A stretch of 28,335 nt of DNA from SZUA-287 sp036397975 (GTDB lineage Bacteria; Bacteroidota; Ignavibacteria; UBA10030; UBA6906), in the NCBI GenBank assembly GCA_036397975.1, contig DASWHW010000194.1:1-28335 (forward strand), read 5' to 3'. Positions within the stretch are counted from its first letter, which is position 1, and each line of letters opens with the position of its first letter. Both the position numbers and the translations under genes were made by a program. Positions 25,073 to 28,335 of this stretch are shown here, piece after piece. The notes under the pieces were generated by a model that worked only from the letters and a program-made list of their open reading frames with translations, did no database searches and was not told where the DNA came from.

Positions 25073-26140
25073 ATGCTAGGCAGGCTTTCAAAAGTAAAGG
25101 AACGATTTGATGAAGTGACGCAACTTCTCAGCGATCCTGCGGTTATCTTGAACCAGGCGAAGTACCGTCAGCTGAGCAAGGAGCATAGCGATCTGCTTCC
25201 TCTCATGAGGGTGTATGATCAATACTTCAAACTGAAATCGGATGTCGATGGGATGAAGGAGATTACCGAATCCTCCACCGATGCCGAAATGCGCCAGCTT
25301 GCGTACGATGAACTGGCAACCGCGAAAGAACAACTGGAGAAGATCGAAGAGGAATTGAAAATCCTTCTGATTCCTAAAGATCCGAACGACAGCAAAGACG
25401 TCATCGTTGAGATTCGGGCAGGGACGGGAGGGGAAGAGGCTGCGTTGTTCGGTGGAGATTTGTTTCGAATGTATTCTCGGTATTCTGAAAAACAAGGATG
25501 GAAGGTTGAAATCTTGGATATCAGCGATACTGGAATGGGAGGAGTGAAGGAGGTTTCATTTAGCATGAGCGGAGAAGATGTGTACGGCTCGATGAAATTC
25601 GAAAGCGGAGTTCATCGCGTGCAACGGGTACCTGAGACGGAGGCCCAGGGGCGTGTTCACACTTCGGCGGCCACAGTTGCCGTCCTTCCTGAGGCAGAGC
25701 AGCTGGATGTACAGATTAATCCTGCGGATATCGAGATGGATACGTTCCGCTCAGGCGGGAAGGGGGGACAGAACGTGAACAAAGTAGAAACTGCTGTTCG
25801 CCTGACTCACAAACCAACCGGAACAGTGGTAGTCTGCCGTCAGGAACGATCCCAACTGCAGAACCGGGAACGCGCCATGAAAATGCTTCGCGCGAAGTTA
25901 TACGAGTCGATGGTTGTCGCGCAGGTTGGAGATGTGGCCGCCCAGAGGAAATCAATGGTGAAGAGTGGCGACAGGAGTGATAAGATCCGCACCTACAACT
26001 TTCCCCAAAACAGAGTGACCGATCACCGAATAGGTCTTACTCTCTACAATCTTTCCGAGATTATCGACGGGAAGCTGGACGACTTGATTGAGCAGCTCAA
26101 GATTGCAGATCGCGCCGAACGATTGAAAGCAGAGCGATAA
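25073..26140 (+). CDS. prfA: Peptide chain release factor 1
   Basis: 355 residues from ATG 25073, with GAGGA (25061-25065) in front; longer versions would overlap DUF1385. An N-terminal coiled region (KVKERFDEVTQLLSDPAVI) precedes the core. The catalytic GGQ is at 231-233 in SGGKGGQNVNKVETAVRLTH, and the C-terminal SGDRSDKIRTYNFPQNRVTDHRIG is typical of RF1. It recognises UAA and UAG stop codons and triggers peptide release on the ribosome. I chose RF1 over RF2 because of the length, the C-terminal NFPQNRVTDHRIG form, and the absence of a programmed frameshift near the start. It converges with tadA, with 4 nt between the stops. Confidence 0.95.
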   Translation: MLGRLSKVKERFDEVTQLLSDPAVILNQAKYRQLSKEHSDLLPLMRVYDQYFKLKSDVDGMKEITESSTDAEMRQLAYDELATAKEQLEKIEEELKILLIPKDPNDSKDVIVEIRAGTGGEEAALFGGDLFRMYSRYSEKQGWKVEILDISDTGMGGVKEVSFSMSGEDVYGSMKFESGVHRVQRVPETEAQGRVHTSAATVAVLPEAEQLDVQINPADIEMDTFRSGGKGGQNVNKVETAVRLTHKPTGTVVVCRQERSQLQNRERAMKMLRAKLYESMVVAQVGDVAAQRKSMVKSGDRSDKIRTYNFPQNRVTDHRIGLTLYNLSEIIDGKLDDLIEQLKIADRAERLKAER

Positions 26141-26144
26141 CCAG

Positions 26145-26624
26145 CTAGTTGACTCCCGGTTTTCCCATGCCGTTCGTTCTCACGCTCCGAAAGAAGTCCG
26201 TTAAGACCCCGGAACATTTTTTTTCCAGCACCCCAGGAACCAGTTCCACTCGATGATTCAAGCGTTCATTTTGAACGACGTTAAAAATGGTTCCGCAAGC
26301 ACCTGCCTTCGGGTCTGGCGTCCCATACACAACGCGCTGCAGACGCGCAAGAACGATAGCGCCGGCGCACATGGAGCAGGGTTCGAGTGTCACATACATG
26401 GTGCACTCTCCCAGTCGGTGGTTTTCCATGGAATCGGCTGCTGCAGTAATCGCAATCATCTCAGCATGCGCGGTGGGATCCCGCAGTGTTTCCACCTGAT
26501 TATATCCACGTCCGATGATTTTGTTCTCATGGACGATAATTGCACCGATGGGCACTTCCTTCTTGTTGTAAGCCAATCCTGCTTCGCGGAGCGCGAGATC
26601 CATCCATCGTTCGTCGTCAGTCAA
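26145..26624 (-). CDS. tadA: tRNA adenosine(34) deaminase
   Basis: 159 residues on the minus strand. The zinc site is H53-A-E55 in TAHAEMIAI and P-C83-S-M-C86 in LEPCSMCAGAIVLARLQRVVYG. DPKAGACGTIFNVV is the TadA-typical segment after it. It converts A34 to inosine in tRNA-Arg(ACG). The start is a TTG at 26624-26622: on the minus strand AGGAG sits 7 nt upstream of it, which decides this start over the ATG seven codons later. Upstream lie the terminator hairpin (26640-26669) and the tRNA-Arg gene, so its promoter is either weak or lies in the short gap. Confidence 0.93.
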   Translation of the reverse strand: MTDDERWMDLALREAGLAYNKKEVPIGAIIVHENKIIGRGYNQVETLRDPTAHAEMIAITAAADSMENHRLGECTMYVTLEPCSMCAGAIVLARLQRVVYGTPDPKAGACGTIFNVVQNERLNHRVELVPGVLEKKCSGVLTDFFRSVRTNGMGKPGVN

Positions 26625-26639
26625 CGGTTTACTCCTGGA

Positions 26640-26669
26640 TCAAACAAAAGTGGAGGAAGATTCCTCCAC
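26640..26669 (-). terminator. Rho-independent terminator downstream of tRNA-Arg
   Basis: GTGGAGGAA (26650-26658) and TTCCTCCAC (26661-26669) are a perfect inverted repeat. On the minus strand the stem is followed by TTTTGTTTGA, a good U-tract. It lies after the tRNA gene in its direction of transcription and 26 nt before the tadA start, so it should separate the tRNA transcript from tadA. Confidence 0.7.
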
Positions 26670-26680
26670 GCAAAGTTCTT

Positions 26681-26757
26681 GTGCACCCGGAGGGAGTCCC
26701 CGCCCGAACGACCGAGCATTAGCGATTTCATCGTTCGGTCGGGCGGGGAACCCCCAA
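26681..26757 (-). repeat. Partial copy of the tRNA-Arg 3' end split by a 49-bp palindromic insert
   Basis: GTGCACCCGGAGGGAGTC at 26681-26698 is identical to 26817-26834, the acceptor and T-arm end of the tRNA gene. The next ten bases of the tRNA (GAACCCCCAA) reappear at 26748-26757. Between them lies a 49-bp insert (26699-26747) that starts CCCGCCCGA and ends TCGGGCGGG, a perfect 9-bp terminal inverted repeat, with further pairing of GAACGA against TCGTTC inside. It is either an attachment-site scar or a decayed second tRNA copy hit by a palindromic unit. Confidence 0.65.
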
Positions 26758-26817
26758 ACTCGAATTGAGTCATGTTCTGCACAACTCCAGCTTCAGAAAT
26801 CGAGGTTCGATTCTAAG

Positions 26818-26891
26818 TGCACCCGGAGGGAGTCGAACCCCCAACCCTCAGATCCGAAGTCTGATGCTCTATCCAGTTGAGCTACGGGTGC
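26818..26891 (-). tRNA. tRNA-Arg (anticodon UCG)
   Basis: On the minus strand the sequence folds as a full cloverleaf. The acceptor GCACCCG pairs with CGGGTGC, the D stem GCTC pairs with GAGC around AACTGGATA, and the anticodon stem TCAGA/TCTGA encloses the loop CTTCGGA with anticodon TCG. The T arm reads GGGGG-TTCGACT-CCCTC, where one position pairs G-T. The discriminator base is A and the CCA tail is not encoded. It decodes CGA and related CGN codons. A sigma-70-like promoter lies 34 nt upstream and a terminator downstream. Confidence 0.95.
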
Positions 26892-26924
26892 ATATGACAC
26901 GCTTTTTTCTACAAGCGGGACAAA

Positions 26925-26953
26925 ATAGTACGGATTTGGTCGCGGAATATCAA
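26925..26953 (-). promoter_or_regulatory. Putative sigma-70-like promoter of tRNA-Arg
   Basis: On the minus strand TTGATA (26953-26948), a 17-base spacer, then TACTAT (26930-26925). Each hexamer differs from the consensus at one position and the spacing is ideal. Transcription would begin roughly 27 nt before the mature tRNA 5' end. Confidence 0.6.
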
Positions 26954-26976
26954 GAATCTCAAATGTTACCTGGTGG

Positions 26977-27005
26977 TTGACATTGGAGAGAGAATCCCCT
27001 AAACT
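26977..27005 (+). promoter_or_regulatory. Putative sigma-70-like promoter of the barrel protein gene
   Basis: TTGACA (26977-26982), a perfect -35 hexamer, a 17-base spacer and TAAACT (27000-27005), four of six matches to the -10 consensus. The start of transcription would be near 27012, giving a leader of about 127 nt to ATG 27139. Confidence 0.6.
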
Positions 27006-27013
27006 TTCCGCAC

Positions 27014-27036
27014 GGTCAGTCCCCAGACGACTGACC
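27014..27036 (+). promoter_or_regulatory. Inverted repeat at the 5' end of the barrel-gene leader
   Basis: GGTCAGTC (27014-27021) and GACTGACC (27029-27036) are perfect complements with a 7-base loop, starting within a few bases of the predicted transcription start. It could be a 5' stabilising stem-loop in the mRNA or an operator. The rest of the leader up to 27128 shows nothing I can name. Confidence 0.45.
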
Positions 27037-27138
27037 CAGCTTACATTCGATCGGATTGAGGACCGCTGTCGTTGTCCTTCCGGAGTTTTCTCACCGGATT
27101 CACGTTCTCATTTCCTAACACAATCCCAAGGAGGAGCC

Positions 27139-27780
27139 ATGAAAATTCTTTGTGCCACTCTCGTTGCGATATTGTTGGTAGTTTACCCTTCAACGGCAAA
27201 GGACGTGACAGTTTCACTCGGCCTGCATGGTGGACCTGCGATCTCGGCGTTTGAAGATCTTATTTCGGACTTCTATACGATCGGGTTCGGAGGGGGCGCT
27301 CATGTTGACGTGAATGTCGCGCCGTTCTTCACGCTGCGACTTAACGGTGAGTATTTCACGTTTTCTTCAGATAAAGACAAGTTGAAGGCCGCGATAGCAC
27401 CACAGTTTGGTTTGCAACCGTCAGATATTTCTGATGCAGGCGGGGGTGCAATTAATGTCGTGATAGTTACTCTCAACGCTCTAGGAAAAATTCCGACAAA
27501 GTCTGCCGTGACACCCTATGGTCTGTTTGGATTTGGGATTCACAGCATCAGCCTCAGCGATCTGACCGGTACGGTGATGGGACAGTCCGGCACAATCACA
27601 GCTGACGATATCGGTTTCATGGAGGGGACAAAATTTGGACTGGATTTCGGATTCGGCCTGGAGTTCCAAGCAAGCAAGACCGCAAATATTTCCGTTGAGT
27701 TCAAATATGTGCTGGTCTTTACGGAAAACAACAGCAATGGCGCAATGCCAATAACTCTGGGAGCGAGTTTCGTTTTGTAG
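27139..27780 (+). CDS. Secreted outer-membrane beta-barrel protein
   Basis: 213 residues from ATG 27139, which has a near-perfect AAGGAGGA ribosome-binding site; upstream in-frame codons cross the promoter and are not used. The first 22 residues are a signal peptide (MKILCATLVAILLVVYPSTA, cut near AKD). The mature part shows alternating strands such as FGGGAHVDVNVAPFFTLRLNGEY, TPYGLFGFGIHSIS and FGLDFGFGLEFQ, ending in ITLGASFVL with a hydrophobic C-terminal residue, as expected for an eight-stranded OmpW/OmpA-like barrel. The gene stands alone between its own promoter and terminator. No substrate or partner can be named. Confidence 0.78.
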   Translation: MKILCATLVAILLVVYPSTAKDVTVSLGLHGGPAISAFEDLISDFYTIGFGGGAHVDVNVAPFFTLRLNGEYFTFSSDKDKLKAAIAPQFGLQPSDISDAGGGAINVVIVTLNALGKIPTKSAVTPYGLFGFGIHSISLSDLTGTVMGQSGTITADDIGFMEGTKFGLDFGFGLEFQASKTANISVEFKYVLVFTENNSNGAMPITLGASFVL

Positions 27781-27807
27781 GTCGACGACCTGCTATTGTA
27801 GAAACTG

Positions 27808-27840
27808 AAATGCCGCGACAATGGTCGCGGCATTTTTTTT
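27808..27840 (+). terminator. Strong rho-independent terminator
   Basis: ATGCCGCGAC (27810-27819) pairs with GTCGCGGCAT (27824-27833) around a 4-base loop and is followed by eight T residues. The A-rich left flank means it could partly stop the convergent minus-strand gene too. Confidence 0.92.
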
Positions 27841-27861
27841 AACACGGAACTACCAGTGTAT

Positions 27862-28335
27862 TTATTTCAGCAGTGTCAATCGACTCACTTCCATGTGTTT
27901 CCCAGCCTGCAAGCGGTAGAAATAAACTCCGTTTGCAAAGTTTTGCGCAGACCAATCGATGCTGTACTTTCCTGCCACCCGTTCGTCATCAACCAAGGTT
28001 GTGACTTTTCTTCCAAGGATATCATGGATCGTGAGGACCACACGTCCCTTTTCTGCGACATCAAACCGAATGCTTGTTGTCGGGTTAAAAGGATTTGGAT
28101 AGTTCTGGTACAGTTTCGTCGCAAGGGGTACCTCACTCGGTGTTACAGAAGTGAGTATGTCGACCTGAATAGGCTCGGTGTAATGAACAGTTCCGTCAAA
28201 GTCTATCTGCTTCAGTCTGTACCGCATCTGTCGAATGGGCGGAGCAACATCAAGGAAAGAGTACGAATGTGGCTCAATGGTTGTGCCGTGTCCAGGGACA
28301 AAACTCCCAGGCAATGTTTCAAATCCAGTCTCCCC
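27862..28335 (-). CDS. T9SS-sorted secreted protein, C-terminal part
   Basis: The minus-strand frame is open to the window edge, so the N-terminus is missing; 157 residues are visible. First comes a fibronectin-III-like end (YSFLDVAPPIRQMRYRLKQIDFDGTVHYTEPIQVDI). The last 85 or so residues are a type A sorting domain: LYQNYPNPFNPTTSIRFDV, GRVVLTIHDILGRKVTTLVD and NGVYFYRLQAGKHMEVSRLTLLK. Family knowledge: this domain directs proteins through the type IX secretion system and is then removed at the cell surface. It is the best taxonomic clue in the window. What the missing N-terminal part does is unknown. Confidence 0.9.
   Translation of the reverse strand, partial: GETGFETLPGSFVPGHGTTIEPHSYSFLDVAPPIRQMRYRLKQIDFDGTVHYTEPIQVDILTSVTPSEVPLATKLYQNYPNPFNPTTSIRFDVAEKGRVVLTIHDILGRKVTTLVDDERVAGKYSIDWSAQNFANGVYFYRLQAGKHMEVSRLTLLK

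Overview
The window looks like chromosome from a Gram-negative member of the Bacteroidota/Chlorobiota/Ignavibacteria (FCB) group. The main evidence is the C-terminal type IX secretion sorting domain (YQNYPNPFNPTT...) at the right end. An outer-membrane barrel protein, a Wza/Wzz-type capsule export system and a tRNA gene without an encoded CCA tail fit the same placement. The assignment to this group is inference; no rRNA or marker phylogeny could be run.

Layout. Positions 1-13351 (+ strand) are a surface-polysaccharide (O-antigen/EPS) cluster: the end of an SLBB export protein, a broken methyltransferase gene followed by a degenerate attC-like site, a Wzz/GumC chain-length protein, a Wzy-type polymerase, a Wzx flippase, a GT4 glycosyltransferase, a DUF362 protein, a methyltransferase, a fused MDR-Gfo/Idh oxidoreductase, a second GT4 and an NAD-dependent epimerase. 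Positions 13386-20236 continue the pathway: UDP-GlcNAc 2-epimerase, a small S23-type four-helix-bundle gene framed by inverted heptamer repeats, a WcaJ-type initiating phosphoglycosyltransferase, a DegT aminotransferase, a Dpm1-like GT2, and a GT2 fused to a gutted phosphoglycosyltransferase module.

Positions 20246-24003 are a tightly packed run of accA, an acyl-CoA thioesterase, nadC and a second flippase, ending at a hairpin. DUF1385 and prfA follow (24094-26140). tadA, a terminator and tRNA-Arg(UCG) lie on the minus strand (26145-26891). A divergent beta-barrel gene with a good sigma-70-like promoter and terminator follows, and the window ends inside a convergent T9SS-sorted protein.

How the genes work together: WcaJ would load the first sugar phosphate on undecaprenyl phosphate. 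The GT4 and GT2 enzymes extend it using sugars made by WecB, the epimerase, the DegT aminotransferase and the bi-domain oxidoreductase. Wzx flips the unit, Wzy polymerises it, and Wzz and the SLBB protein control length and export.

The most unusual points are the four-helix-bundle gene bounded by oppositely oriented 7-nt repeats that write the end of wecB and abut the start of wcaJ; a duplicated tRNA-Arg 3' end split by a 49-bp palindromic insert; a methyltransferase carrying one nonsense and two compensating frameshift lesions next to an attC-like hairpin; and a GT2-PGT fusion lacking its catalytic core. I did not find a clearly new defence or similar multi-gene system.
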